Assembly: GCA_023634235.1 (NCBI GenBank)
Contig: JAMKCF010000002.1
Location: forward strand, 2,505,001 to 2,569,000
DNA from: Pisaster brevispinus
Taxonomy: Eukaryota > Echinodermata > Asteroidea > Forcipulatida > Asteriidae
DNA length: 64,000 bases
Reading direction: 5' to 3'
The notes under the pieces are model-generated. The model saw nothing but the letters and a program-made list of their open reading frames with translations, made no database searches and was not told where the DNA came from. The translations under genes were made by a program, and so were the position numbers. This document shows, in pieces, positions 20,201 to 29,453 of the stretch (positions are counted from its first letter, which is position 1; every line of letters begins with the position of its first letter).

Positions 20201-23200
20201 GCAGATAATTGCAATTTTGTTAATTTTTTCCTTCATTCCTGGCAAGTGTACTGAAAAGATGTAGCCTAACTTTTAAGACCGTGTTCTTGTAAAGTTTGGA
20301 AATATTTTCAATTTCCAAATAAAAAATAAAATTAAAAAAGTCCTTGTATAGCGCATTTTACAAATATAGATCAATGCGCTTTACATTCGTGCCCTGGTCA
20401 TTGGGCAAATAACATTCCTTTAATCTTTCTCAGCTCCCTGGGGGAGTGTACAGCCCCTGGGCTGCTGTGGCGCTCCAAAGCCTTTTTCAAACACAATATC
20501 AACCTCTACCTTCGCAGGTAGATAAAGGATAAATACAGGATGAAGAGAACCACTTACTGTATGGGATTCTTTCAGGTTCATATGAAGAAAAGGAGCATCG
20601 GATGTAGAGGAAATGGAGGAAAAATATGACATCAGAACCAACCAAATATCCTGCAATTAACACCTGTAAATAATATCAAGAAATCAAATAAAGACAGACA
20701 GTTGCACACTTTCAATAGATTGCTCAGCTATCCTCGGCTAGAGGAAATGGAGAAGAAAAAATACAATATCAGAACCAACCAAATATCCTGCAATTAACAC
20801 CTGTAAATAATATCAAGAAATCAAATCAAAGACAGACAGTTGCACACCTTCAATAGATTGCTGGGCTATCTGGTTAGGTTCACTTTTCATTAATCATGGC
20901 CATCTTAGAATTTGGGTTGTCTTGTGGTCTGCTTTGGTTTTGTTTTCTTGCTTTGATCTACAACTGTTTTGTTCTTGTCAGTATTCTTGACATATTCCTT
21001 TGGTGAAGTTTTATAACAAGGCTGTTTGGTTTCCATACCCATTAACCCAGTGAAATTGCAGTAATTACGTTGCTCAAATACCTTCCAAAAGAACACCACA
21101 ACCTATAAGAACAGCAGGGCTCGAAAGTAACACTGGACCATAGGTCCGAGGCCAGTGATTTTAGCGTCGGGCCAGTAAACTCACAAACGAACAAGCCCAC
21201 AAGGTGGTCTCGTGTTTTTCAATTCAACAATAATAGGCTACCTCATTGTGTAATATTTTGTAAAAAAATGTTGACTAGGAATCTGATCTTTCAATTCTCT
21301 TCAGTACCGAAGTGCTACACATAAGACAAATGAGATAGATTTTCTCTTAGTGCTTGTTCAACTCATTTTGATTCTGGTCTTGTAAAAATAAATTCTGGTC
21401 CAGTAAAAACTTTTGAGCTACAAGCCCTGCAGTCTTGTGGGTTTTCCTCCCAAATTCGAGCCCTGGTTTACTTCAACAACTTTATTTATTTTCATCACGA
21501 CAATAATCAAAACCAGGCACTCCTAAGAAACGGCATGACAAATGGCGACCACTAAAACATCAGCCTTCTGCCTTGATATCGATGTGAGGTGATGTTGTCT
21601 TAAACATTCTATATATTGAGAAATACTTACAGACTTTTTTTTTATTGCGGCCCCTTATTAGGTGTTATTTGAAAGCTCTTAAAAAATAAACTCTGTTCCA
21701 GTAGAAATTTTGAGCTACAAGCCCAGCAGTCTTGTGGGTATTTCTCCCAAATTCGAGCTATGAACTGGATAACTGGGCGAGTCACAATTACAAAGGGTGC
21801 ATTCGATTATCTTCCCCTGGTCAACACAGGTCTGACCCCAGTGGGTTTGAGTAGCTTTGACGTCATCGCTGTGGCTTATCACTTGGGTCAGACCCAAGTT
21901 GGTGTTCAGTTAGGTCTTGTCGAGGGCTCACCCAGATGAGCACATTCGGGTCGACCCCCGGCAAGCTAATCGAACGCACTCATAGAGAGAGCTTGGGGGT
22001 TGGGGAGCCGTTACTTCATGAGTTACCTGTGTGCCAAGCTGATCACAGAGTGTAGCCCCGATCAGACTGCATACGTTTGCAGAGAAGATGTGGATAAGTG
22101 TCAGGAATTGTCGTTTGCTTCCGTTGCCTTCACTGTGTCTTGCTCGTAACAAACTGTCAAGTAGATGAGATTGAAATGGTTAAATAAAAGGAAAAATGTT
22201 TCATTAGACATTTATATGGGACGCTGTTTGTCAGCGTTGATTGTATTTTCATGGTATGTAAACCACAAAATAATTTTGACAACAATTTCTATAGTTTACA
22301 TCTAACTGTTACAAACCATGGTAAAAGCATGTCAAAAATACACTAAACAATTAATTAACAAACAGCGCCCCATACATTTATGTCACATAAATACACACTG
22401 ACAAACAGTATTCATACAAGAATTATTTATTCAAGTTGACAAGTAATAAGGGGAAGCAAGTCCATTAATTTAACTCGTTGACTGCCGCCTACGAGTATAT
22501 TCGTAGTAACAGGTGTAACGGATTCTGCCACTACGAGTATACTCGTAGAGAATGAAAGGTTTTTGTATTGTGGATTGAATACACTGGCATCACTGAGAAC
22601 ACAACAAATATGTTTCTGGCAGTGGTGAGGACACATCCTGAGAATTTGTATTACAACATGTAGACACCAACAATGTCTTACCTACTTGGTATGCACGCAT
22701 GCGCACCGCACTTGGCAAATGGGAACGCCCTACGAATCTATGACTGGCAGTCAACATGTTAATAAATTACCAGGCCTGGAATTCCATCTTTGAGAGGGCA
22801 AGGCCATTTTCATTTTGCAAAGGGCACTTCCTCTGCAAAATCTTAAAGTCTATGGGAAAATATTGATGGGGCATTAAGGTCAAGACCAGGGGGAACAGAG
22901 GTCATTGCATTGGTGACCTTTGTGTAGTACCAGGCCTGAATTACCAAATATCAATTATCAATCAAGCTTTCAAATGAATAAATAATTTTACCCATCATAA
23001 TCAATCTATAACTCAACTAAAAGTGCCCATTGTACCTGACCAATAGAAAAAAGGCACACAGATAATGTGGTAATGATCATGAACACAATCGTCAACAACC
23101 TTTGAAATAATTAGTTAAAAATTAAACAATTATCATATGATAGTGACAAGTTCAGTTCGTCAACACAGTTCCTTTACACAAAAAGAAAACAACACCAAGG

Positions 23201-23384
23201 TGTAAAATACTCACAAAGCATGGGACATCAGCCACAAACACAGAGAAGCTATCCCAAAGAGAAATGCAACGTACTGCATCCCTGTCTCCAAGCACATGGC
23301 AAGGGAGTTCCAGATGACCTTTGACCCCTCAGAGCAATTCATCGGGTGCAATCTCTCATTCTCTTCGTCCCAATCCATCGCCAT
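13929..23384 (-). CDS. TMEM44: TMEM44-like seven-pass membrane protein, complete gene
   Basis: Ten coding exons were assembled on the minus strand: 23384-23215, 22153-22027, 20663-20558, 19502-19324, 18029-17943, 17216-17074, 16351-16311, 16026-15830, 15140-14940 and 14222-13929. Every junction is in phase and the total is 1,545 bases, or 514 residues plus stop. Seven hydrophobic segments lie at about residues 37-58, 73-92, 100-121, 154-172, 200-216, 238-254 and 258-280. A basic stretch and a long acidic, disordered tail with a poly-Glu tract follow. The assignment rests on recalled similarity to vertebrate TMEM44 (around 475 residues): the helix 1 WLMSHAFLLRAR region, helix 3 VLIAGYL..SDVIFF, the FGTGRNLL..SE segment, and the LPWLL motif in helix 7. 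The biochemical function of the family is not established. The least certain point is the weak donor after the 41-base exon. Neighbouring genes give no functional context. Confidence 0.8.
14300..14652 (-). mobile_element. SINE family A (copy 3), head truncated
   Basis: Tail and body match copies 1 and 2 (AGCGCTCATGTCCGTCACTC; GCTTTACGTCCCACCCGAAG). The tRNA-like head breaks off at the ATGATCGG near 14,634. It lies in the last intron of the TMEM44-like gene. Several extra substitutions suggest it is older. Confidence 0.75.
14940..15140 (-). CDS. TMEM44: TMEM44-like exon 9: cytosolic proline/charged tail
   Basis: Acceptor CCCTTAAAG|AGACTC and a strong donor TTAGAG|GTGAGT; 67 codons, phase 0 at both ends. 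Encodes RLRSTKVDMNDPNTD, a QAIPPPPDHPRGGRRQK proline/basic segment and PTVENFGDELE. Predicted soluble and disordered. Confidence 0.75.
15141..15829. other. TMEM44-like intron, nothing further seen
   Basis: Intron between exons 8 and 9. A/T-rich with A-runs (15,541-15,552; 15,601-15,610). No embedded repeat family was recognised. Confidence 0.5.
15830..16026 (-). CDS. TMEM44: TMEM44-like exon 8: basic then acidic segment
   Basis: Acceptor ATAG|CTCGTC completes a Thr codon (A|CT) with the preceding exon; donor GACGAG|GTATGT is strong. Encodes RQQRQIKRQKMAARWEQDRD, a positively charged stretch just after the last helix as expected for a cytosolic side, then Asp/Glu-rich sequence. Confidence 0.75.
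16311..16351 (-). CDS. TMEM44: TMEM44-like exon 7: 41-base micro-exon in helix 7
   Basis: Acceptor TTCCTTAG|CGTCC. With the two bases from the previous exon it encodes CVLLCLISIEKFDS, completing the seventh helix. The donor TCCA|GTCTGA is poor. It is chosen because it alone keeps phase with the next exon. Reading through would end the protein a few residues later (SSLTP, stop), a possible short form. Confidence 0.55.
16750..16985. repeat. Foldback with C-rich/G-rich arms, in intron
   Basis: Left arm (CCCTCCCCCTCCCAATTAAT ... CTCCATCCTATG) and right arm (CATAGGATGGAGGGACATTA ... GGGAGGGGTGGGG) are reverse complements with indels. Outer direct repeats GTTCTTCTGAAGCA occur at 16,849 and 16,989. 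Not coding. Confidence 0.6.
17074..17216 (-). CDS. TMEM44: TMEM44-like exon 6: helices 6 and 7 (start)
   Basis: Acceptor TTTCTTTCAG|CGTCTT, donor ATTTG|GTAGGA; 47 codons plus two bases. Encodes RLQCEYLLRHF, the hydrophobic SFAILANICYILSIIMF and the LINALPWLLI motif that matches the helix 7 LR.TPWFL region of vertebrate TMEM44. Confidence 0.85.
17325..17400 (-). repeat. tRNA-like SINE head (GGTAGCTCAGTTG type)
   Basis: Minus strand: GGTAGCTCAGTTGTAGAGCA then GGAGGTCACAGGTTCAC. This is the A-box/B-box arrangement of a Val/Thr-like tRNA, but without a pairing acceptor stem. A related piece is at 17,625-17,665 and a better copy at 49,885-49,962. Confidence 0.55.
17943..18029 (-). CDS. TMEM44: TMEM44-like exon 5: helix 5
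   Basis: Acceptor TTACTTTAG|TCAGCC, donor GATGGG|GTAAGT; exactly 29 codons, phase 0. Encodes SALDNFGFTLGIFAVLIYSL and AKVPLIKDG, aligning with the NTEILGYLLG...SRIPPL helix of vertebrate TMEM44. Confidence 0.85.
18630..18802. mobile_element. MITE, GGGCCCAATTTCAT family (copy 2), left end lost
   Basis: The right end GAAATTGGGCCC and interior (CTTAGCAAGAAATGAGCGGG; TTTCTGCTAAGCAAGATTTT) match copy 1. The left GGGCCC terminus is missing. In the intron between exons 4 and 5. Confidence 0.8.
18990..19165. repeat. Inverted-repeat element with AGAGCTGCCAAC ends
   Basis: CAGAGCTGCCAACATTTGCA at the left and GAGAGTTGCCAGCTCTGC at the right form terminal inverted repeats of about 14 bp with one mismatch, around a CAGGGA-repeating interior. 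Likely a small MITE; family not recognised. Confidence 0.5.
19324..19502 (-). CDS. TMEM44: TMEM44-like exon 4: helix 4
   Basis: Acceptor CAACCCTACAG|GGGAAT, donor TCAGAG|GTAAAA. The first two bases complete an Arg codon; 59 codons follow. Hydrophilic EWNSPDKPKGKQNGNRTR precedes the membrane span IMCILMAWLPAMVYLPLA, then FGTGRNLLMVSE, matching the RGPQRRLLASLLQE segment of TMEM44. Confidence 0.85.
20332..20520 (-). mobile_element. SINE family B, 3' portion only
   Basis: Matches the 3' half of the full copy at 62,182-62,525 in reverse orientation: TATAGCGCATTTTACAAATA, GCCCTGGTCATTGGGC, CTTTCTCAGCTCCCTGGGG and CCAAAGCCTTTTTCAAACAC. The tRNA-like head is absent (5' truncation). It abuts the third TMEM44-like exon. 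Confidence 0.8.
20558..20663 (-). CDS. TMEM44: TMEM44-like exon 3: helix 3
   Basis: Acceptor ATTTACAG|GTGTTA, donor ATACA|GTAAGT; 35 codons plus one base. Encodes VLIAGYLVGSDVIFFLHFLY and IRCSFSSYEPERIPY, aligning with the QVFTGAYLAAIDLVNFMFIL helix of TMEM44. The 5' part of this exon and its acceptor are duplicated 137 bp upstream (20,741-20,800). Confidence 0.85.
20607..20871 (-). repeat. 137-bp tandem duplication covering the helix 3 exon's 5' part
   Basis: Two adjacent copies with period 137 bp (acceptors at 20,663 and 20,800). They share the intron end CAAATCAAAGACAGACAGTT-type sequence, the acceptor and the first ~60 exon bases. The copies differ by a few substitutions and small indels. 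Confidence 0.85.
20738..20800 (-). pseudogene. Duplicated, truncated helix 3 exon (pseudo-exon)
   Basis: The acceptor ATTTACAG and 20 in-frame codons (VLIAGYLVGSDIVFFLLHFL) resemble the genuine exon, but a TAG follows and there is no donor. If spliced in, it would truncate the protein in helix 3. Confidence 0.7.
21118..21475. mobile_element. Element with GGGCTCGAA / TTCGAGCCC ends (copy 1)
   Basis: Left GGGCTCGAAAGTAACACTGG and right CCTCCCAAATTCGAGCCC form inverted ends. The interior carries CCGAGGCCAGTG, CGGGCCAGTAAACT and TTCTGGTCCAGTAAAAA. Relatives at 37,268-37,682 and, 3' part only, 63,515-63,625. A second right-end-like block follows at 21,688-21,760. Confidence 0.65.
21460..21690. 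repeat. Dispersed repeat shared with 63,620-63,865
   Basis: GGTTTACTTCAACAAC, CATGACAAATGGCGACCACT, GATGTGAGGTGATGTTGTCT and TTATTAGGTGTTATTTGAAA occur in the same order and spacing at the end of the window, next to the same TTCGAGCCC end. The two blocks probably move as one longer element. Confidence 0.75.
22027..22153 (-). CDS. TMEM44: TMEM44-like exon 2: loop and helix 2
   Basis: Acceptor CTACTTGACAG|TTTGTT supplies the last base of a Phe codon; donor ACACAG|GTAACT. Encodes LLRARHSEGNGSKRQ, the span FLTLIHIFSANVCSLIGATL and CDQLGTQ; 42 codons plus one base. It corresponds to the region ending LARQLTIQ in TMEM44. Confidence 0.85.
22470..22762. mobile_element. piggyBac-like MITE with TTAA ends
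   Basis: Left TTAACTCGTTGACTGCC and right GGCAGTCAACATGTTAA are inverted, with TTAA at both borders, the piggyBac target site. The interior has a palindrome CTACGAGTATA/TATACTCGTAG near 22,490-22,550. 293 bp, no transposase. Inside intron 1 of the TMEM44-like coding region. Confidence 0.75.
23215..23384 (-). CDS. TMEM44: TMEM44-like exon 1: start codon and helix 1
   Basis: ATG at 23,384 in strong context (ATTACCATGG); a second ATG follows two codons later. Encodes an acidic N-terminus (MAMDWDEENERLHPMNCSEG) and helix 1 (YVAFLFGIASLCLWLMSHA); donor GCTTT|GTGAGT. Upstream acceptor CTTCATACAG at 23,435 starts this exon, giving 50 bases of 5' UTR. Confidence 0.85.
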
Positions 23385-23588
23385 GGTAATACAGTTTTTT
23401 CTCTTGAGATGCTTTTGAAGATGTTTTGAAACAGCTGTATGAAGAAAGTGTTTTAATTCATAAAAAAAAAATTATAGCATATCTAACATTATTTCAAAAG
23501 TGGGCTGAACTTTGCTAAATTTGTTTTGAACAATTATTTTTTCAAAATGGTTTATTATCCTACGTTCATTTTCTTAGCATTAGTACAA

Positions 23589-23915
23589 CATTGGTAATTG
23601 TCAATGATCAGTTTCCACAATTAATGAGACCAAACATATACATAAATCGACAAATCTGCATGTGAAAGTTTAAGCTCAATATTGATCATAGGAATCACAA
23701 GAAAGAATCGAAAAACCACCTTAAAATGTGTTTACTGTTTCAGAAACATCAGGTTGTAGTCTCACATGGTCAAGAATGGTTGTTTATTAATTTCTCAAAA
23801 ACTATAGCATTTCAAGCAAAATTATTTGAAGGAAAGTCTCCCACCATGACCATCTAGGCCAATGTGTAAATCTGTGAAAATTAATATTTCTACTCTTACC
23901 AATGCTGTGTGCACT
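23589..23915. mobile_element. MITE, AACATTGGTAA ends (copy 1)
   Basis: Left AACATTGGTAATTGTCAA and right CTTACCAATG form inverted ends. The interior shares GTGAAAGTTTAAGCTC and TTTCTCAAAAACTATAGCAT with the copy at 28,418-28,722. No coding capacity. Confidence 0.7.
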
Positions 23916-24592
23916 CTTAAAACTCAACAATACAAAATAATAAATATTTTTCTGCTAATGTTACTTTACATGGTAGTCGTTCTCTTTAAGTAGAACTAAT
24001 TTGCACATAAGAGTTTGAGAAATGAATATAATTTAAAACATACAGGAGTGAGAGTTCCTTCTTTTACCATGGAGGTTCACAATAACAAACAAAAACCCCA
24101 ACATCCTTTGATTGTTTTTTAAAAGTGTCAAAAAAGTCTCAAAAACGAGACCTAAATCCTTTTATTAAAGTCCATGTTCAAGTAGTTTCCAAACAACACC
24201 CCAAGAAACCGTATAAAGTGTAAAACCACAAAAGCACAATGCCGTCAAACACCATCGTACGGGATAGTCAGATTAAACATTTCCCCTGACGATCACATAA
24301 AACATATTATTTTCCAGTTGCAAAAAGTTGTACACTTGTCGAACCTAAACGTCCGTTGCACATTTCTTAAATTAAAAACTGCAAAAGGCAGTTGCATTTA
24401 TTTTCTTATAAGTGAAATATTTAATAACCGTTGCACGGCCGCACAATTTATTTCTGGCGTGGCGGAAGCAAGTGGTAAAACAATTTTCAAAATACATTCG
24501 ACAACCGCAATGTACGGGCACGCCAGCTCGTTTTGCAAAAATGTAAGTTTACAGACGTGCTTGTGTAAAGGAAAAAGAACAAAATGACCTAC

Positions 24593-24700
24593 CTGAAATA
24601 ATGTTACATGCAATGGAAATTTTCTTTTACCGTGTAGCCCAGTACCAGCACCTTCCCGCTAGACACCGCCGCCATGTTTGAACTACGAGCCTACAATAAT
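24593..24700 (-). promoter_or_regulatory. TMEM44: Non-coding first exon and promoter of the TMEM44-like gene
   Basis: AACATGGCGGC (24,668-24,678, minus), a YY1-type core-promoter motif, is followed by a strong donor TTTCAG|GTAGGT at 24,593. A 23-codon upstream frame (MAAVSSGKVLVLGYT..., 24,675-24,604) ends before the donor, so it could act as a uORF. The exon would splice to 23,434. Confidence 0.6.
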
Positions 24701-27590
24701 AAAAGTGGTTGGATATTCACGTAGGCCAGTGGCAAAGGGGAAAAAAGGCAACACGCCTTTGCAAACAGCAAGTAGAATTGCCTTTCATTGTAGAGTTATA
24801 ACCCAGCTTCTAACAACCCACCATTCGTTCAAAGGTCGTTTATAAAACCTTTATGTAAATATTTACCAGCATTCCATCGACAGATCATTGGTGCACGCAA
24901 TCATTTATGATTTAAGCACTAACAAGTTGATTGCGCACGCATTGTTCCAATTAGCTCTATAGGGGATACCAAATTTAAAGAAATATTTTTTTAAAATGTT
25001 TATGAAATAATTTGAAGCTATTTTCATCAAATGAAGTAAATATTTCACTTCTCAGGTCTACAAGACTGGTGCATTTTCAGCATCATCTACATGCATTTTC
25101 AGCATGACCTGTTAACTGTAAAAAGAAGTTACACTTCGCTGATTTTGAACACCCCTTCAAAAGAAAATCGTGTAATCTGCGAGTAGAATGGAACTTCTTT
25201 CAAAGTCGTCTGCTCACACAGAACTCAAAGGAATACATAAATGTATTCAGTGAAAAAGGTATAGAAAAGGGACAGGTGTACTGAGTGAATTTGTAATGTA
25301 AAAGTTGACTGATGAGTAAAAAAAATGCACTTGTAGCTTCCAATACAGCCCTAACGTAATAATGTCCTACTCATTCAAAAGTCATTAAAAAGTCATTTAC
25401 ACAAATTGACGGCAAAACTGATCTATTATCTCATTTATCAGAAGAATTTATTGTACTTTCTTCTCGTAAGAACTCTCTATACATACATGTTAGGCATTTA
25501 AAAAATAACAAATTTAAACTTCCACATCGCAAAGTGATATTTTTTACTAAAAAATATCAAATGCTATCCCATACGCAGACACCCCAAAGCTTCGAATATT
25601 TTCGAGGAATATTTATATAATTTGTTTTCTTCTTTCAAAAACTCTTGATTTAAATGTAAAAATGACACTTTAAAAAGGACAGGGGTGTAAGTTTTTGAGA
25701 GAGTTTTACAAAGCACGGCAATGTTTACGAAACTTGTTTTCACTGCGATGAGATCTTGTTGATTCTGGGTGCTGATTGGCCATCCGGTAGCCTTCAAACC
25801 ACGTCGCATCTTCCACGCCCACAGAAGCACACTTATCAAGACAGGAAGCAGTTTTTTTTACTATATACTACTGACAGAAATGTTATACAGTGGTAGTCAA
25901 AACATCAGCAACGTTGTGAACAACAGTTGAAGAAAAAAAAGAAGAAGAAAAAAAAAGAAAAAAAACTTTAACGAAAACAAGAGCTGTTTCGCTGCGCTGC
26001 GCTACGAAACAGCTAAAAATGAGCTTGCGACATTAACATGACCACAGTTTGCACTGGTCTTGATCAATCATTTTGTGATATTCCTCAAGCATTTCTCGCC
26101 AAGTAGCATTTCGCAAACAAATGTCCCCCTGCTATAGGAAAAGAAAACTGGAAAATATCGTCCGTCCTAAGTATCTGCGATTAACAATTCACTTAAAAGA
26201 TCCATTGCAGTTTGAACTGAAATACATCAAAAAGATATGCAAAGAAAACCAGACTGCTTTTTTATGTATGAAAACGGTACTCGGCGACTATAAGTTTGTT
26301 AAGAAACATGACCAATCGTTATAAGAAGGCAGATCCGACAATCAGCTTTTGACAACGCGAACCGCTAACTTTGTAAATTTTTATTTGTACAATTACATTT
26401 TCATTAGTTCTTATAAAGGCTAAATCTATTAGTTTTTTGTTTATCGGATAATATTGATGAAAATCCTTTCATAAAATCTCAAAACTGATATTAAACCTAC
26501 TACGTACAGATATTTTCTATAAAATCATTTATCATATAAATAACTCAAATTTTCTCAAAGAACTGCCACACTGCGCGTCAACTACACTTTGAATACAGTG
26601 CATTGAATGGTAGAATACTTTATCAGGGGCGTGGCTATGCCCAAATAGCGATACCATTAGTTAAAGCTATCTTCTGAAAGATTGTGCGTGACCAAAAATT
26701 AATATTCATTACGCTGTGACAAACTCCACTAGAAAATGCGCTCATAACCACAGTCAGCCTTTTGATTGGACTGTATGTAACCATGCCTTTATGCAAATCA
26801 CATCACACAAGGCGTTTCATTGGATGGAACTTGATGAGGAAGCGACGCAGCAGTGATCGACAAAATGAAAGTACGGCACATAAACCACTAATGCACCATC
26901 AAAGTACAGTTCATTTAAACCCATGATTATCTGTTACGCTGTATATAACAATAACTCTTATCGATAATTATCGATAGCTTTTAACTCTAGTCTAAATTTC
27001 TTACCCGTTTGAGCCGAGTGTTTTCGTCCATTTAGCTGGTAACCAACACTCAATGTAACGAATGCATGAGAGTAGAGAAACCGGATTTAGACGCAACTAC
27101 ATTGTTTTTTTCGAAACGATGGTTCACGCTCTCCAGGCCTGGCTAGCCGTTTTGATTTCTGGCTTCAAAATCGCAAAGGCACATTGTACTTAAAGCAAGT
27201 ATTTAGCTTGAACCGTCGTTTCAAAAACTTCCACAGAGCAAGGCCCTTGCAATGTGAAGTCAGAGCGCTAAAATTCCTGAACGAAATTTGGCAAAACTAT
27301 TTAACCATTTATTTTACATATTGACAGATTTTAAAGTTACGAAAAGTAAATCAAAAGATACAATAACAATCTTGATACAGCTTTTTTTTTAAAAGGTGGT
27401 GAAATATGATGGCTTGTTATGGGGAAAAAAATCAATACATTAAGGATACACGTTAAGATTTTTTTCTAAAGGGATGATGCAGCATTGGGATTTCAAATGC
27501 AAAATAAATCGTTGACAATTCACAGTGCACGTTACGTAAGTTATTCGAACAAAGGGATTCGTAGAAGAGGGCGATTTTGTCTCCTTCCTA
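24701..27590. other. Intergenic, no gene seen
   Basis: Between the 5' end of the TMEM44-like gene and the PDE9A-like gene. It contains an A/G-rich low-complexity run (25,929-25,970) followed by a short hairpin AGCTGTTTCGC/GCGAAACAGCT-like pair near 25,982-26,014. Short frames present have no supporting features. Confidence 0.45.
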
Positions 27591-27784
27591 GGGCCCAATT
27601 TCATAGAGCTGCTTAAGCACAAAAAATTGCTAAGCACAATAAAATTTTGCTTACCAGAATAAGGTTACCAGCCAAACTACCATGTCACGTGTACAATTTG
27701 TGAGTGGTATCCTGCTCATTTCTGCTCAGCAGGAAATTGTTAAGCATTATTTCCTGCTTAAGCAGCTCTATAAAATTGGGGCCC
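27591..27784. mobile_element. MITE, GGGCCCAATTTCAT family (copy 3)
   Basis: Complete: GGGCCCAATTTCATAGAGCT at the left and AAAATTGGGGCCC at the right. The interior has AAGGTTACCAGCCAAACTAC and CATGTCACGTGTACAATTTG. Nearly identical in layout to the copy at 50,372-50,564. Confidence 0.85.
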
Positions 27785-27794
27785 AGGTTAAGAC

Positions 27795-27943
27795 AAAACT
27801 TGGCCCGCCTTTACACAGCTGCTTTGGCAGACATCAGCACATAACAATTTTCTGCTAAGCAAAAATAATTTTGGATGGTAACCATATTCTGGTAAACATA
27901 ATGATTAGTTTGTGCTTAAGCAGCTCTATGAAATTGAGCCCAG
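27795..27943. mobile_element. MITE, GGGCCCAATTTCAT family (copy 4), decayed
   Basis: Adjacent to copy 3. The right end GCAGCTCTATGAAATTGAGC is clear; the left end is degraded (TTGGCCCGCCTTTACACAGC). Confidence 0.6.
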
Positions 27944-28417
27944 GTTGATGCACAAGACTTGCACCGTCTAAAATGTTTTCGAAATAATAAACTTCTTTAA
28001 ATATTACTATTATTTTTTTTTAAATACAAGTTTTAATGTTTTGTTTATGTGGCCCTACAGCATCATCTTTGCGTCAAACATGGACAGTTTAAAAGCAGGT
28101 CTTTTTGTTTTAATACTTAAAAATTATAATTGCTTAAAAATTTGAAAGGGAAAATAAAAATTTCTTTGTTTTGGCAAAGCAACAAAAAGGACCCAACCCT
28201 GCCCCTTGAAAAGTAATTGGCAATTAAAAAATTATAATAATGATACATTTACAGAAATTTGAGATTATTGTTTTCTCTCAAACGATTGCTCAATTTTCAC
28301 ATTTCCCCCCAATTTTAGTTAAAGCACACTTCCAGCACCGTTTGTATTTTGATAAATTGTTTTCACCTGTTTATCTCAAGTTAATTTAGATTGTGTGTTT
28401 TTTAAAAGCATGTGGAT

Positions 28418-28722
28418 AACATTGGTAATTGTCAAAAACCGATATCTGCACTTTGTGTGATGCAACATATACATGAATTAACAAACCTGTGAAAGTTTAA
28501 GCTCTATCGGTCATCAGAGTCACGAGAAAACAGTGACAATCCCATCACTTTTTCACTGGTTTTAGACATCCGATTTCAGACTCAAGATATTGAAACTAAT
28601 CACTAATTTCTCAAAAACTATAGCATTTCAGGCAAAAGCTAAGTTTGACACCATTACCATCTTTCTACCATGTAAAGTTAGGTGTAATTCTGTGAGTATT
28701 ATGTTTTCAATCTTACCAATGT
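28418..28722. mobile_element. MITE, AACATTGGTAA ends (copy 2)
   Basis: AACATTGGTAATTGTCAA at the left, CTTACCAATGTT at the right; interior blocks shared with 23,589-23,915. Both copies are about 310-325 bp. Confidence 0.7.
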
Positions 28723-29264
28723 TATACACATGCTTTGAAACAAATGTTTTGCTAATATATTTTTTCCTATATTGCGGTTCAACGTAACACTCAATTGTAT
28801 ACAATTAACAAATCAGCGTTTTCCACCAAGATGCATGGTCATGACACCATAAGCATTTCCATGTTGCCAACATCTTCGTCATGTACCCTGTGTAAAATAG
28901 CAAGAGTGAATACCGATCTCAGAATACCAAAAAAGGGGACAGTCTATACTGGGTCCCTCTTTCTAACGTCAGAAAAACGTGATACCAAAACAATATTTTA
29001 CAAAGGATGAATTTCTAGTATTCGGATAACTTTACGTTAGTTCTTCAAAACTAATTAAATACACATTTTAACCATAAAGAACCCTTGAAGATTTGCAGCA
29101 AAATAATACATCTTTGTATGACTTAATGTTGACAAATTAACATAAACTACAAGAAACAAATATAAAACTTTAAAGTCCAAGACAATGTTTTTGTACACTT
29201 TAGAAAGGCAATAATCTTTTAAATTAAGTAACAATGATTTTGACCTTTGAACCCTGACCCCGAG

Positions 29265-29453
29265 GCCCGCCCAATTCCATAAAGCTGCTTAAGCAGAAAC
29301 TAATAATGCTTAACGATCTGATAAGCAAAAAAGAGCAGGTTACCGGTTATAGATGTGACATGGTATTCTGCCTGGTAACCTTAGTCAGGTAAGCACAATT
29401 TGATTGTGCTTAGCTTCTTTTTGTGCTTAAGCAGCGCTGTGAAAATTGGGCCC
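29265..29453. mobile_element. MITE, GGGCCCAATTTCAT family (copy 5)
   Basis: Left CCCGCCCAATTCCATAAAGC (diverged), right GCGCTGTGAAAATTGGGCCC. Interior GGTTACCGGTTATAGATGTG and CTGGTAACC. Flanked by AT-rich sequence with no gene. Confidence 0.75.
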
